A stretch of DNA of 49,336 nucleotides, from NCBI GenBank assembly GCA_038199755.1, contig JBBPYR010000178.1, positions 1 to 49,336 of the forward strand, in the 5' to 3' direction. A model generated the notes under the pieces. It saw only the letters and a list, made by a program, of their open reading frames with translations, searched no databases and was not told where the DNA came from. Below, piece by piece: positions 16,513 through 25,265 of the stretch (position 1 is the stretch's first letter; each line of letters begins with the position of its first letter). The stretch comes from JBBPYR01 sp038199755 (GTDB taxonomy: Bacteria; Chloroflexota; Ktedonobacteria; Ktedonobacterales; Ktedonobacteraceae). Both the position numbers and the translations under genes were made by a program.

Positions 16513-19500
16513 TCCCTCATCTCTTTGCTGACCAGTGCCAAGGGATGCTCCCTCAGTAACCAGCTGCGTGTGAGACCAACCGGAATCCTGAAGCGGCTGT
16601 TATCGAGTGCCGCTCCCTGAGAGCTTGCCTGCATATCCTCAATAATGTCCGCGTCAATCAATGTTTTCAGGGCATCCTGAATATAGTCACGTTTAGAGAG
16701 AATCTGATAGTGCCGATACAACTCTTCAATCTCCGAGAATGAGAGCCAGCGTCCATCTTCTTTTCCCCCTTCGGCGATAGCGGCCAGTGCTACGCGCACC
16801 TCGGGCTGAATCTGTTTCCATATCCAGTCAAAGTGAAAGTTGCTCGTCTTCGTGACCTCATCTAAGGCTGCATTGACATCATTGATGGCGACGAAGGTTT
16901 TTTTCTGGTCATTGCAATACTCAACAATCGCACCACAGAGTAAATGAATCAGGTAGGGCTGATCAGCTGTCAGTTGACGAATCTTGGTCAATGCATGTGG
17001 CTCATATTCCAGAAAGCCTGCCACAGGCTTCTGTATCAGGTCTTCCGCCCCCTGCGGATCGAGCCGTGACAAGCGGTGATGACGGGCAATGTGGAAGAAG
17101 ACTGAATGATACCACTTGGTGTGTTGCGTAATTTTATGAGTGCCAGAAAACAGGAAGCTGATGTACTGGCGGTGCTGAACAATATTCCGCAGGTATTCAA
17201 ATATCTCTGCTTTGAGGAAATGTTTCGTCACCTGCTCTTCGAGTATCTCGAATTCATCAACGAGGAGGATCAGCTTTCGCTCTCCAAGCTGTTCCTCGAC
17301 CTGATCGAGGAAGACATCAAACGTATGTGTGGGATTGACGGCAAAGCTGCTCAACTCAGGCTGAGTAAGACAGATGCCCTTTGCCTTCACATCTTTGACA
17401 ATGAAGTAAGCGATGCGATGCAAGAACTTATCAATGGCATCCATATCGTACGACATATTTTGCAAATCGATCAGGACCGCGATAGCGTTCTCCAAAGCAG
17501 GGGAATGACGCAACTGGAGTAACATCGTTGTTTTGCCAGAGCGCCGTTGCCCATAGAGCACAATCACATTTCTGGCCGCGCTTACCAGGTGATTGAGCAC
17601 AAATTCCATATCCTTTTCTCGGCCATAAAACATGGTGCGATCATGTGTAGGAATACCCGAAGAGTAGGGATTTTTGATGTAGCGATAGTCCTGCCGCATC
17701 TCATTGAGCGACAAGCATACCTCGAGCACCTCTATTTTGGTGTCGCCATCAATATCGACATACATCTTGTCAAATTTCAGTTTCAGGTCCTTGCATTTCG
17801 GTCTGAGGGTAAATTCAAACGTTCTTTCGTCCTCGGAAAGCAATAATTCACTTTCAAAGGTGTTGTTGCCGATAATATCAAACGTCTCGTTATGCCACAG
17901 CGTGATCTTTACCTCATTGGCTGAACTACGACCAACGTTCTTTATGGTGAGCCAGATACCCACCTGCTCTTCGTAGCGCACATCCTTTGTCAGAAGTTCC
18001 ATTGCTAATTCTGCTTTTCCACGTAAATCGTTGAGTTGTGTCTGTACAAATTTCCTCCATTTTTCCAGAAGCAGCACAAATACCTGACGATCAGGTAAGC
18101 GGCTGATTGGCTCTTTCATCAACAACGTGGTGTACTGTTTGCCAATAAATGCATACACTCTTTCAATCGCCTCTAGAGCCTCTAACAGGCTGGTCAGGCG
18201 GTCTTGTACGTGTTCACGCCAAATGTACGCCTTTAGCGGGCGACTAATCAAACTCAGTTCGTTGAAAATGCTGAGGATAATGGGTGCGAATTTGTTATGC
18301 TCGTCAAATTGACTCTTTCTCAACGCACATTGATAATGGGCAATTTCTTCAATTGTCTCAAATGTGAAGAGATGATACAGTTCACTATAAAGCAGGAAGA
18401 GTGCTTGACCGTAGTTGCGGTCTGAAATCTCCGCCATTGTTTTGACGACCTGTCGCAGTCGCCGTGTAGCATTCTCTTCATCCAGCCCCCCCAACAAGGG
18501 GATCACCGCGTTGACAAAGCGTTTTACAGTAGGTGCAGTGATAGCATAGGCGATATCTCGCCAAATATTCATCTTGATGTTTTTCACAATAAACAGATGA
18601 ATATAAATGATGAGATTATCATGGGGTTGACTCAGAAAATGTGCCAGCGCGTGAGCCGCTTCCTGTTGCACCCATTCTGACTCTTTATTCTGAGCAGCGG
18701 CCAGCAGGAGACGGAAAATCTCTTCCGCTCTTTCCTGAGAGGTATCAATTAATTGATGGAGTTTGCGTATTGCCAGCCTTCGTGTATAACGATTGATGGT
18801 TTCACCTTCAAACACATGGGCAAGGTAGAAGGAGCCATGCTCCCAATCGTGCTGTATCAGTACATCTGCGTGCTCTATAAGCGCGGATTTGATGTCTGAT
18901 TCGCTGTCAGCCCAAAGCAAAGACAGCAATTTACGCGCTTGTACTGGATTGAGCGGATACAGGTGCATAACGGCGCGTACCACGGCCTTACGTACTGCGA
19001 CACTCCCCTCTTTGATGCCCCTCTCCAAGTAGTCGAAATCTTTCGATGAGCAGTCTGCAAGCTCTATCAGTTTGTTCAGCGCAAAGATTTGCAGGTAAGG
19101 ATTATTGCTATTGAATAACGTTTTTATTTCCTGCCTGTCATTGGACTGCCGACGGAGTGCCGACCAGCATCGCGCAATCAGCTCATCTAGCTGTGATTGG
19201 CTGACGATACGTAATAGCTCAACCTCGTTTTCGGTTCCAAGCACGATCTCAATCTGGCTGTCAGCGTCAATATCCTCCACAAGCATTGCATGAATGCGAT
19301 CTTGCGCTTGATAAGTCCACTGCATTGTCCCATCTTGCCTGAAAACGTAGAGACAGCTATCCGCACAACCGACGAAGATCTCAGCGTTTTCATCGTGATC
19401 AATGTCTATTGTATCAATCGAGAGGATACTATGCGGCAGATAATAACGCCACAAAAGATGACCTGCGTTATCCACCACATGAAGATTGCGGTCTTCAGAA

Positions 19501-20924
19501 CCGATCAACACCTCAAGCTTGCCATCATGGTTGATGTCTTTAATCACGAGAGAGCGAATAGTGTCTCGCGCTTCATAGACCCAGAGCGGTTTTTGCCCAT
19601 TTCTGGCATAGGCGTAGACACAATTTCCCTGACCAGCAACCACAATCTCAGGCATAGCCTCACCGCTCGCAAGCGGTGCATGCGCCCGCACAATCTTCAC
19701 CCCTTCGGGTATAGATTTCGTTTCACTGGGTTTTTGCAAATTGCCATTCCCATAGATGTACAGCTTTTTATCCGACGAACCAACTATAATTTCTGCCGTG
19801 TTTTGGGTATTTGGTGCAGTTACGCAGATACTCGACATGCGCATATCATCATTATCTATCATGCTCTGATGCAACTTCTTCGTTCCTGTAAGAATGTAGA
19901 TATGTTGATCAGAAGAACAAATGACGATTTCTTCTTGTCGATGATGATCAATAAAGCCCGTTTGCACATCGACGATATAGTCATTTAAGAAGCTCGACCA
20001 CATGCGCCTGCCGCTGCTCGTATACGCATAAATATTGTCGAGCGTACCAACAATGATCTCTTGTTTTGTCTCGTTGGCAGTATGGCGCAGGCAGAGCGTG
20101 CGCACATGCCCGAGTGTTTCTTTCTGCCAAACACGCTCCACCTTTTGCTGTTTTAACTTGAGGAGCGTTGCCAGTGCTTGGTCATATTTTTCATAAGCGA
20201 GCCAAGCCTGTGCCTGCTGCAGCGTAACAAGCTCTTGCTCTCCCTTATGAAGAATGTTCTGCAGTAAGGTGCGTTCATCGTTTGTCAGGTCAGCAATTTC
20301 GGTTGGATCGGGTTCACCCAGTAAGCGGTAATATCTGCGGATGCTTTGCTCGATTCCTTTGCGTAGGCGTATGCGCATCGCCCGAATGTGGTTGTCCTCA
20401 GTGCCTATCACGAGCTCTGGCAACCCATCCTTATCGACATCAGCTAAGGCGATGCTAAAGACGCGATACTTCTGATAATGTTGCCAGATGATGGTGCCCT
20501 CTTCATCGAGGATATAGATGCACTTATCCTCGGCACTAGCGAATATCTCCATCTTGCCATCATGATCGACATCAGCGACACACAGCGAAATCAAGCGACT
20601 GCCAAAATCGCGCCGCCATTTTTTTGCAAAGGTTCCTTTGCAGCTTTCTGTAGACATGTTTTCTTGCTGTGCATACACAAGAGCGGTGAGGGCGTGATCG
20701 TCACTGGCAATCAGAATTTCGGTGTAGCCATCATGATCGATATCGGCTGCAAAGACAGCATGGATAGGATGTTTGATCTGATATTTGTCAAGCAAGTTGC
20801 CTTGTCCGTTGAGCAGGTAGAGATAGCCATCGATAGAGCCGATCAAAATTCTTGTCTGGCCCGTTTGGGTATCAGTATAGGCACGAATCGCACGAACTCC
20901 TCCATTTGTCTCGAACCGCCACAC
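16509..20924 (-). CDS. Beta-propeller / HEAT / STAND-type AAA ATPase giant protein
   Basis: A 1471-residue multidomain protein. Residues 1-570 form a PQQ/FG-GAP-like beta-propeller, with repeated DxDxDGxxEILIGSxD units (DIDHDGYTEILIAS, DVDHDGKMEIFASA, DINHDGKLEVLIGS and others); a helical insert lies near 190-275. Residues about 590-900 are helical and HEAT-like. A beta-sandwich resembling CARDB follows (VGIWLTIKNVGRSSANEVKI, near 990). The C-terminal part is a STAND-type ATPase: GREKDMEFV, P-loop YGQRRSGKTT near 1125, Walker B LILLVDEFE near 1220, FSGTHK sensor, then a winged-helix-like end. The first residue given is GTG 20924, but the propeller frame clearly extends further upstream across a stop, so the gene is damaged at its 5' end. 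Family function is unknown; sensing or defence is an inference. Confidence 0.85.
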   Translation of the reverse strand: MWRFETNGGVRAIRAYTDTQTGQTRILIGSIDGYLYLLNGQGNLLDKYQIKHPIHAVFAADIDHDGYTEILIASDDHALTALVYAQQENMSTESCKGTFAKKWRRDFGSRLISLCVADVDHDGKMEIFASAEDKCIYILDEEGTIIWQHYQKYRVFSIALADVDKDGLPELVIGTEDNHIRAMRIRLRKGIEQSIRRYYRLLGEPDPTEIADLTNDERTLLQNILHKGEQELVTLQQAQAWLAYEKYDQALATLLKLKQQKVERVWQKETLGHVRTLCLRHTANETKQEIIVGTLDNIYAYTSSGRRMWSSFLNDYIVDVQTGFIDHHRQEEIVICSSDQHIYILTGTKKLHQSMIDNDDMRMSSICVTAPNTQNTAEIIVGSSDKKLYIYGNGNLQKPSETKSIPEGVKIVRAHAPLASGEAMPEIVVAGQGNCVYAYARNGQKPLWVYEARDTIRSLVIKDINHDGKLEVLIGSEDRNLHVVDNAGHLLWRYYLPHSILSIDTIDIDHDENAEIFVGCADSCLYVFRQDGTMQWTYQAQDRIHAMLVEDIDADSQIEIVLGTENEVELLRIVSQSQLDELIARCWSALRRQSNDRQEIKTLFNSNNPYLQIFALNKLIELADCSSKDFDYLERGIKEGSVAVRKAVVRAVMHLYPLNPVQARKLLSLLWADSESDIKSALIEHADVLIQHDWEHGSFYLAHVFEGETINRYTRRLAIRKLHQLIDTSQERAEEIFRLLLAAAQNKESEWVQQEAAHALAHFLSQPHDNLIIYIHLFIVKNIKMNIWRDIAYAITAPTVKRFVNAVIPLLGGLDEENATRRLRQVVKTMAEISDRNYGQALFLLYSELYHLFTFETIEEIAHYQCALRKSQFDEHNKFAPIILSIFNELSLISRPLKAYIWREHVQDRLTSLLEALEAIERVYAFIGKQYTTLLMKEPISRLPDRQVFVLLLEKWRKFVQTQLNDLRGKAELAMELLTKDVRYEEQVGIWLTIKNVGRSSANEVKITLWHNETFDIIGNNTFESELLLSEDERTFEFTLRPKCKDLKLKFDKMYVDIDGDTKIEVLEVCLSLNEMRQDYRYIKNPYSSGIPTHDRTMFYGREKDMEFVLNHLVSAARNVIVLYGQRRSGKTTMLLQLRHSPALENAIAVLIDLQNMSYDMDAIDKFLHRIAYFIVKDVKAKGICLTQPELSSFAVNPTHTFDVFLDQVEEQLGERKLILLVDEFEILEEQVTKHFLKAEIFEYLRNIVQHRQYISFLFSGTHKITQHTKWYHSVFFHIARHHRLSRLDPQGAEDLIQKPVAGFLEYEPHALTKIRQLTADQPYLIHLLCGAIVEYCNDQKKTFVAINDVNAALDEVTKTSNFHFDWIWKQIQPEVRVALAAIAEGGKEDGRWLSFSEIEELYRHYQILSKRDYIQDALKTLIDADIIEDMQASSQGAALDNSRFRIPVGLTRSWLLREHPLALVSKEMRD

Positions 20925-21083
20925 TAGTGCCCCTGTCTGGTAGTCAAGTCCATAGGCATAGTGATCACCTTCCTGAAGATAGACTTGTTGTGTATACAGA
21001 CCTTGAATTACAAGAATGCTTAGAGCAGATTAAGGTTTATCTCTCCAAGTAAACTTGTCAGCTTTTTGGCACACTTCTGTCAT
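20925..21083 (-). pseudogene. Broken 5' end of the propeller-STAND gene
   Basis: In frame with the giant gene, the DNA upstream of GTG 20924 reads VYLQEGDHYAYGLDYQTGALVWR, a canonical PQQ-propeller blade that should be part of the protein. Continuing back, the frame meets TAA at 21030-21032 and then ATG 21083 (MTEVCQKADKFTWRDKP). A CAA-to-TAA change would join the two parts. A GGAG lies 13 nt before ATG 21083, which is a long spacing. The gene may therefore be a pseudogene or restart at GTG 20924 without its first blade. Confidence 0.6.
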
Positions 21084-21178
21084 AATGACATGTATTCTCC
21101 GGGCGTTACCTAGCGTTACCTATACAGGAAACGATTTTTTCTTTCTCACTTAAAAATAAAGGGGGCAGTTGTGGAGCT

Positions 21179-21844
21179 ATGTCCACTACATTTCTAATTC
21201 GTCATGGGGAGAGCGAAACCAATAATGGAGTTCCCAGCGCTCATTTAGAAGGAGATAGACTAACAACTAGAGGCGTCGAACAGGCCAGACAAGTTGCTCG
21301 CTATCTCTACACTCATATTACCTCTCTTGATCTCATCGTTACGTCGAGCTACCAACGCACAAAGGAAACTGCAGATTTTATACGCCCATGTTTCCCTAAC
21401 GTTCCATTCAAGCAATGGGATGTGCAAGAGTTTACCTACCTCTCATCCTTACACCACATGGTAACAACGCGTGAGCAGCGCAAACCTTTGGTACGAAAGT
21501 ATTGGAGTAAAGCAAACCCATATCATGTTGATGGTTCTGGTTCCGAAACCTTTGCAGGCTTCATTAAACGTGCCTACAGCGTGCTTGAGCAGATTGAGCA
21601 GCTGGAACATATGGGACAACAAACGATTGCAATTATTAGTCACGAACAATTCATCACTGCACTATTATGGATTATCGATCACAAACCACAAGAGATGAAT
21701 GAATACGTTATGCGCAACTTCAATCAGTATCTCTCTGAAAAACCCATCCCTAATGGAGGCATCATCCGTTTGCAGCATGACGATGAGTCCTTCACTTGGA
21801 AACCTATAACCGAGCACCTGGAACACCCAATGGCGGTGTATTGA
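21179..21844 (+). CDS. Histidine phosphatase family protein (phosphoglycerate-mutase-like)
   Basis: A 221-residue phosphatase of the branch-1 histidine acid phosphatase/PGM superfamily. The phosphoryl-accepting His is in the RHG signature (TFLIRHGESETNNG, His9), and the second catalytic His is in IAIISHEQF. The Arg and Glu of the fold are also present (SSYQRTKETADF). The substrate may be a sugar phosphate, a nucleotide or a phosphoprotein; nothing nearby decides it. The ribosome site is unclear, since GGAG lies only 2-3 nt before ATG 21179 and GGGGG about 14. It is divergent from the propeller-STAND gene and convergent with DUF2277. Confidence 0.88.
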   Translation: MSTTFLIRHGESETNNGVPSAHLEGDRLTTRGVEQARQVARYLYTHITSLDLIVTSSYQRTKETADFIRPCFPNVPFKQWDVQEFTYLSSLHHMVTTREQRKPLVRKYWSKANPYHVDGSGSETFAGFIKRAYSVLEQIEQLEHMGQQTIAIISHEQFITALLWIIDHKPQEMNEYVMRNFNQYLSEKPIPNGGIIRLQHDDESFTWKPITEHLEHPMAVY

Positions 21845-21875
21845 AAAGAAAAACATCCTTTGTCGATTACTTTGG

Positions 21876-21923
21876 AACGAAGTTGTTTTGCCTCCACAAT
21901 CGTGGAAGCAGAACAACGTCGTT
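21876..21923. terminator. Long imperfect hairpin between convergent genes
   Basis: A 16-base arm at 21876-21891 pairs with 21908-21923 with one mismatch and one G-U pair, and the loop itself folds (TCCAC with GTGGA). It lies between the histidine phosphatase and DUF2277 stops, as expected for a bidirectional terminator. Confidence 0.6.
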
Positions 21924-21956
21924 TTGTATGTCTCATTCTCAAATTTTTAACAACAG

Positions 21957-22226
21957 CTACTTAGAGAACCGCTGCATAGCGCGTGCCTGCGCCTTGGCTG
22001 CCTCTTCTTCACGGTTCTTCGGCGGAGCAGTCGTTTCAAGTGAGCTGAGGAGAGTGTGGGAGGCGGCGGCTATCGCGTCAACGGCAGCGAGAAATGCCGC
22101 TTCATTGGCTTGCGATGGCTTGTTGAAGCCACTCAGCTTGCGCACAAATTGCAATGAGGCCTCACGAATCTCATCCTCAGTCACGGGCGGTTCGAAGTTG
22201 TAGAGCGTCTTAATGTTCCTACACAT
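21957..22226 (-). CDS. DUF2277 family protein
   Basis: An 89-residue protein of the DUF2277 family, recognised by MCRNIKTLYNFEPPVTEDEIREAS and QFVRKLSGFNKPSQANEAAF. The C-terminal part is helical and charged (PPKNREEEAAKAQARAMQRF). The family is widespread in actinobacteria and proteobacteria and has no known function. The length is normal. GGAG lies 11 nt before ATG 22226. It stands alone, facing the histidine phosphatase. Confidence 0.9.
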   Translation of the reverse strand: MCRNIKTLYNFEPPVTEDEIREASLQFVRKLSGFNKPSQANEAAFLAAVDAIAAASHTLLSSLETTAPPKNREEEAAKAQARAMQRFSK

Positions 22227-22443
22227 CAGCCTTTATACTCCATTCTGCATCTCATGCGCAACAACACATTGGCACATGAGACGGTCAATTTCAAGCTTTT
22301 TAAACATCATAGCATACCGAAAAGAAAAAACTTCTTCCACCTTGCTTCGCTGCTGACATACAGCTGTCACACCCATCGGTTATACTTGCTCTTGAAACGC
22401 TAACACACTCTATTACAGAACAGAGAAGAGAGGAGCAAATACT

Positions 22444-22847
22444 ATGACGTTCGCAATGAAGAAACTGACACCCAATATCATGGCGGAGGATGTGAGCCGC
22501 ACCATACAGTTTTATCAGGATATGCTTGGCTTTCAGGTATTGGCCAAGGTACCCGAAGAAGGAGAAGGCGCGCTGGATTGGGCTATGCTCAAGCGCGACG
22601 AGGTCGAATTGATGGTGCAGTCGCGCCTGAGCCTGGGCAGTGAAATCGCACCCATGCTCGACAAACCCATCAGCGCGTCACTCACACTTTATATCACTGT
22701 CGAAGATGTGCATGGCCTACGTGACCTATTGGAAGGCAAGGCCACAATCGTGCAAGAGATGCATAAACGTTCTATAATACGAATGAGTTCGCAATCGAGG
22801 ACATAAACGGCTATGTGTGGGCCTTCGCCGAAGAAATAAAACAATGA
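22444..22847 (+). pseudogene. VOC family gene with a -1 frameshift
   Basis: From ATG 22444 (GAGGAG 8 nt upstream) the frame encodes a VOC-fold protein: LTPNIMAEDVSRTIQFYQDM and ASLTLYITVEDVHGLRDLL. Near 22765-22767 it leaves the family pattern and would stop early at 22806. Inserting one A in the AAA run restores HKTFYNTNEFAIEDINGYVW and a normal C-terminus ending at TGA 22845-22847. That ending is the usual VOC finish with the metal-binding Glu. So one base has been lost from an A homopolymer, either a true frameshift, a slippery site, or a sequencing error. The repaired protein would have about 134 residues. Confidence 0.8.
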
Positions 22848-22899
22848 AATCAGGTGCTAGGCACGGTAGCACTGCTGCCGTGCCTAGCACCTGATTTCA
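22845..22899. repeat. Perfect 22-bp inverted repeat at the VOC stop codon
   Basis: Arms 22845-22866 and 22878-22899 are exact reverse complements around an 11-base spacer. The left arm begins exactly at the TGA stop codon of the VOC frame. No U-tract follows. It ends 17 bases before the RidA start and its GGAGG ribosome site. It could terminate, stabilise mRNA, or separate the two genes' translation. Confidence 0.85.
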
Positions 22900-22916
22900 T
22901 GATATGGAGGTAGAGC

Positions 22917-23306
22917 ATGCAACGACAGAATATTTCGAGTGGTGCGCCGTGGGAGCCGATTGTGGGCTATTCGCGGGCGGTTCGCGTTGGCAACACCATT
23001 CATGTCGCGGGCACAACGGCGACGAATGAGCAAGGGCAGGTGGTTGGCGCGGGCGATGCCTATGCACAAACCATGCAGGTGTTGCACAACATTCAACGCG
23101 CATTGCAACAGGCGGGTGCCGATATGAAAGATGTCGTGCGTACACGTATGTTTGTGATCAACATTGACGATTGGCAGCAGATTGGCCGGGCTCACGGCGA
23201 GTTCTTCCGCGCTATCCGCCCCGTGGCAACGATGGTGCAGGTGAGCCGCCTGATCGACCCCGCGATGCTGGTGGAGATCGAAGCGGAAGCAATCATATCC
23301 GAGTAA
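22917..23306 (+). CDS. RidA family (YjgF/YER057c/UK114) protein
   Basis: A 129-residue protein of the RidA family, enzymes that deaminate reactive enamine or imine intermediates from PLP enzymes. The chain shows the family order: YSRAVRVGNTIHVAGTTATNEQGQVV, AQTMQVLHNIQRALQQAGADMKDVVRTRMFVINIDDW and the closing LIDPAMLVEIEAEAII. The conserved Arg is in VVRTRMF and the Glu near the C-terminus in VEIEAEA. GGAGG lies 7 nt before ATG 22917. It follows the frameshifted VOC gene across a strong hairpin, so it may have its own expression. It is convergent with the glycosyltransferase operon. Confidence 0.92.
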   Translation: MQRQNISSGAPWEPIVGYSRAVRVGNTIHVAGTTATNEQGQVVGAGDAYAQTMQVLHNIQRALQQAGADMKDVVRTRMFVINIDDWQQIGRAHGEFFRAIRPVATMVQVSRLIDPAMLVEIEAEAIISE

Positions 23307-23312
23307 TGGGCA

Positions 23313-25265
23313 CTACTTTTTCCCCAGCCTTGTCAAGATATCTGCGGAGGTCGGCAGCTTGACGCCAAACCAACTCCTGCGAATAATGCCAGCCAAAAGC
23401 AGCATATACAAACACGCCCAAAAAGCTGAACCTAAGTCCCCATATTTCAAGATATCGTGGTGGGACGCAAAATTGACAATAATCGCAACAAGCAAAAGCA
23501 CAAACAGCACAATCTGTGATAGCGTCTCGCGCAGATAAAATCCTGCTTTTTGCACCTTTCTCGTGACCTTGTAGACTGGTTTTCTCTTTGGTCCATAGCT
23601 GACCGCCAGAAAGCTCGCTTTAATATAGACGAAAATCATGCCCAGCCACATCTGCCTTGCTCGCCACATCTCTTCAAAGGTCGAGTTTCCACCAATAAAT
23701 ACCAAGAGGAGCTCAATCAGAGCCGCATAAACCCAAAAGTGCAAGACATAATCTATATTGCTTGCCACAAATGGATGAAGATCGGAGAGCAAGCCGACAA
23801 CAGGTGTGAGGATAAAGACAAGCATCGGGAAACTCATCAGATAAAATAATCCTAGCTCCGTAAATTGCATCTTTTGTTTGAAGGTCAGGCCTTTGACTAC
23901 CCACGGATTCTTCCAGATAAAAATTCTGAGTGTATCTAACGCCCATGTGCCCAATTGTTTGTATACATTCGGAATATCTTCCGGCGAGACTTGCCCAATC
24001 GCACCCACGATTGGTAAATAGGCACCTTTCAATCCATGTTGCATCGCGACATATCCTGAATATAGGTCCTCGACAAGATTCCAGGTGGGAAAGCCGTCGA
24101 TGCTATCAAGACTTGCTTTGCGCCAGATCAGCCCGCTGCCACAAGGAAAAACCGCATTGGCGGCATTGCGTGCGAACATCACCCCTCGATAAAAGAACGA
24201 TTGTCTGTTCCCAAAGGGATCGCCCGGACTCACCAATGCCTCCTTGATTGATTGCACATAGGCAATTTCGGGATGGTAGAGTAAATAGCCAATACTACAG
24301 CGCAAGAAATCTCGATCTCCCACAATATCATCCGCATCCCTTGTTTCGACAAATGGAACAGCAGAATGTGCAGAGGTGAGGTATGCAAGCATCGCATTTA
24401 AGTTGCCATCTTTTGCGCTTCCCTTCCTCTCAGGGGTGCCGCGCAGTGGGGGCTCGTGATAAACAATACGAGCGGGAACATATGCTCGCTGCAAATCCTC
24501 TACCATGTCCTTTACCAGCGATCTATGGCTATCATCACCTACCACAATCAAGAGCTTTTCATGCGGCCAGTTCTGACTGAGCACGCTTTCTAGCGTTATT
24601 TGTAGCATTTCAATCGGTTCGCCATAGGTCGGTATACAAACTGCGACCGTTGGCTCATATCCTTTATGAACTCCGATACGTTCGGGCATCGTCCTGTACC
24701 AATTGTTGTAAACGGTGATAAAAACCAACACCGTTGTATAGAAAGTGGCGAAGAAGAAAGGTAACGAAAACCATAGCACGCGGGTATTGAGCACACGAAA
24801 GAGCCACGTAATATAATACAAAGCCACCACGATGAAAAAACTACCTGTGATGCGTATTTTTGTATTGTCCAGATACCGCGTCTCTTCAATTCCTCTGAGA
24901 ACTTCAGCTGGGATGGTGCCAAGATCATCAAGCCTCTTCTTGTGATTGAAAATCTGTATAGGAATGGTCGCTATCTTCTCAAACTGTGCGATGGCGTTTA
25001 GTGCTTTTGCAGAGAACCATGTAGAGGACGTGAGAGGATGAAACTGAGATTTTTTTGGCACCAACTGAGGGATTTCCTCAGTTGGTAGAGCAGCTTGCCA
25101 ATAAAGATCATCGGGAATGGGTGTTTCAGGAATGGTCATCTGATCAGAGAATTGAGGGATAGAAGCATCATGCCGCTCTTCGCCACTGTGTTGTTCCTCT
25201 ACAGGTGTTTGCCCCTCAAAGAGGTGATGAGGTGAACGGAACTGGCGAAAAGAATTACCACTCAT
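23313..25265 (-). CDS. Membrane family-2 glycosyltransferase, cellulose-synthase-like
   Basis: A 650-residue processive-type glycosyltransferase in the inner membrane. A soluble N-terminal region (about 1-130) is followed by two membrane helices (FFIVVALYYITWLF; LPFFFATFYTTVLVFITVY). The GT-A domain starts with VAVCIPTYGEPIEMLQITLES. The metal-binding Asp residues are in ETRDADDI, the catalytic acid in LVEDLYSGYVA, and the Q(Q/R)xRW-like motif appears as QLGTW. At least four more helices form the C-terminal channel region. The polymer made is unknown (a beta-glucan or similar is likely). GAGG lies 9 nt before ATG 25265. It overlaps the upstream GT-C gene by 11 bases, so the two probably work on one surface glycan. 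Confidence 0.88.
   Translation of the reverse strand: MSGNSFRQFRSPHHLFEGQTPVEEQHSGEERHDASIPQFSDQMTIPETPIPDDLYWQAALPTEEIPQLVPKKSQFHPLTSSTWFSAKALNAIAQFEKIATIPIQIFNHKKRLDDLGTIPAEVLRGIEETRYLDNTKIRITGSFFIVVALYYITWLFRVLNTRVLWFSLPFFFATFYTTVLVFITVYNNWYRTMPERIGVHKGYEPTVAVCIPTYGEPIEMLQITLESVLSQNWPHEKLLIVVGDDSHRSLVKDMVEDLQRAYVPARIVYHEPPLRGTPERKGSAKDGNLNAMLAYLTSAHSAVPFVETRDADDIVGDRDFLRCSIGYLLYHPEIAYVQSIKEALVSPGDPFGNRQSFFYRGVMFARNAANAVFPCGSGLIWRKASLDSIDGFPTWNLVEDLYSGYVAMQHGLKGAYLPIVGAIGQVSPEDIPNVYKQLGTWALDTLRIFIWKNPWVVKGLTFKQKMQFTELGLFYLMSFPMLVFILTPVVGLLSDLHPFVASNIDYVLHFWVYAALIELLLVFIGGNSTFEEMWRARQMWLGMIFVYIKASFLAVSYGPKRKPVYKVTRKVQKAGFYLRETLSQIVLFVLLLVAIIVNFASHHDILKYGDLGSAFWACLYMLLLAGIIRRSWFGVKLPTSADILTRLGKK

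Noticed and set aside
16134..16559. A 141-codon plus-strand frame with a hydrophobic stretch after the patatin operon
   Set aside because: It begins inside the terminator hairpin, lacks a ribosome site and overlaps both the kinase fragment and the STAND gene end.
19290..19988. A 232-codon plus-strand frame inside the STAND gene
   Set aside because: It mirrors the propeller repeats on the other strand; the repeated pattern explains the long open frame.
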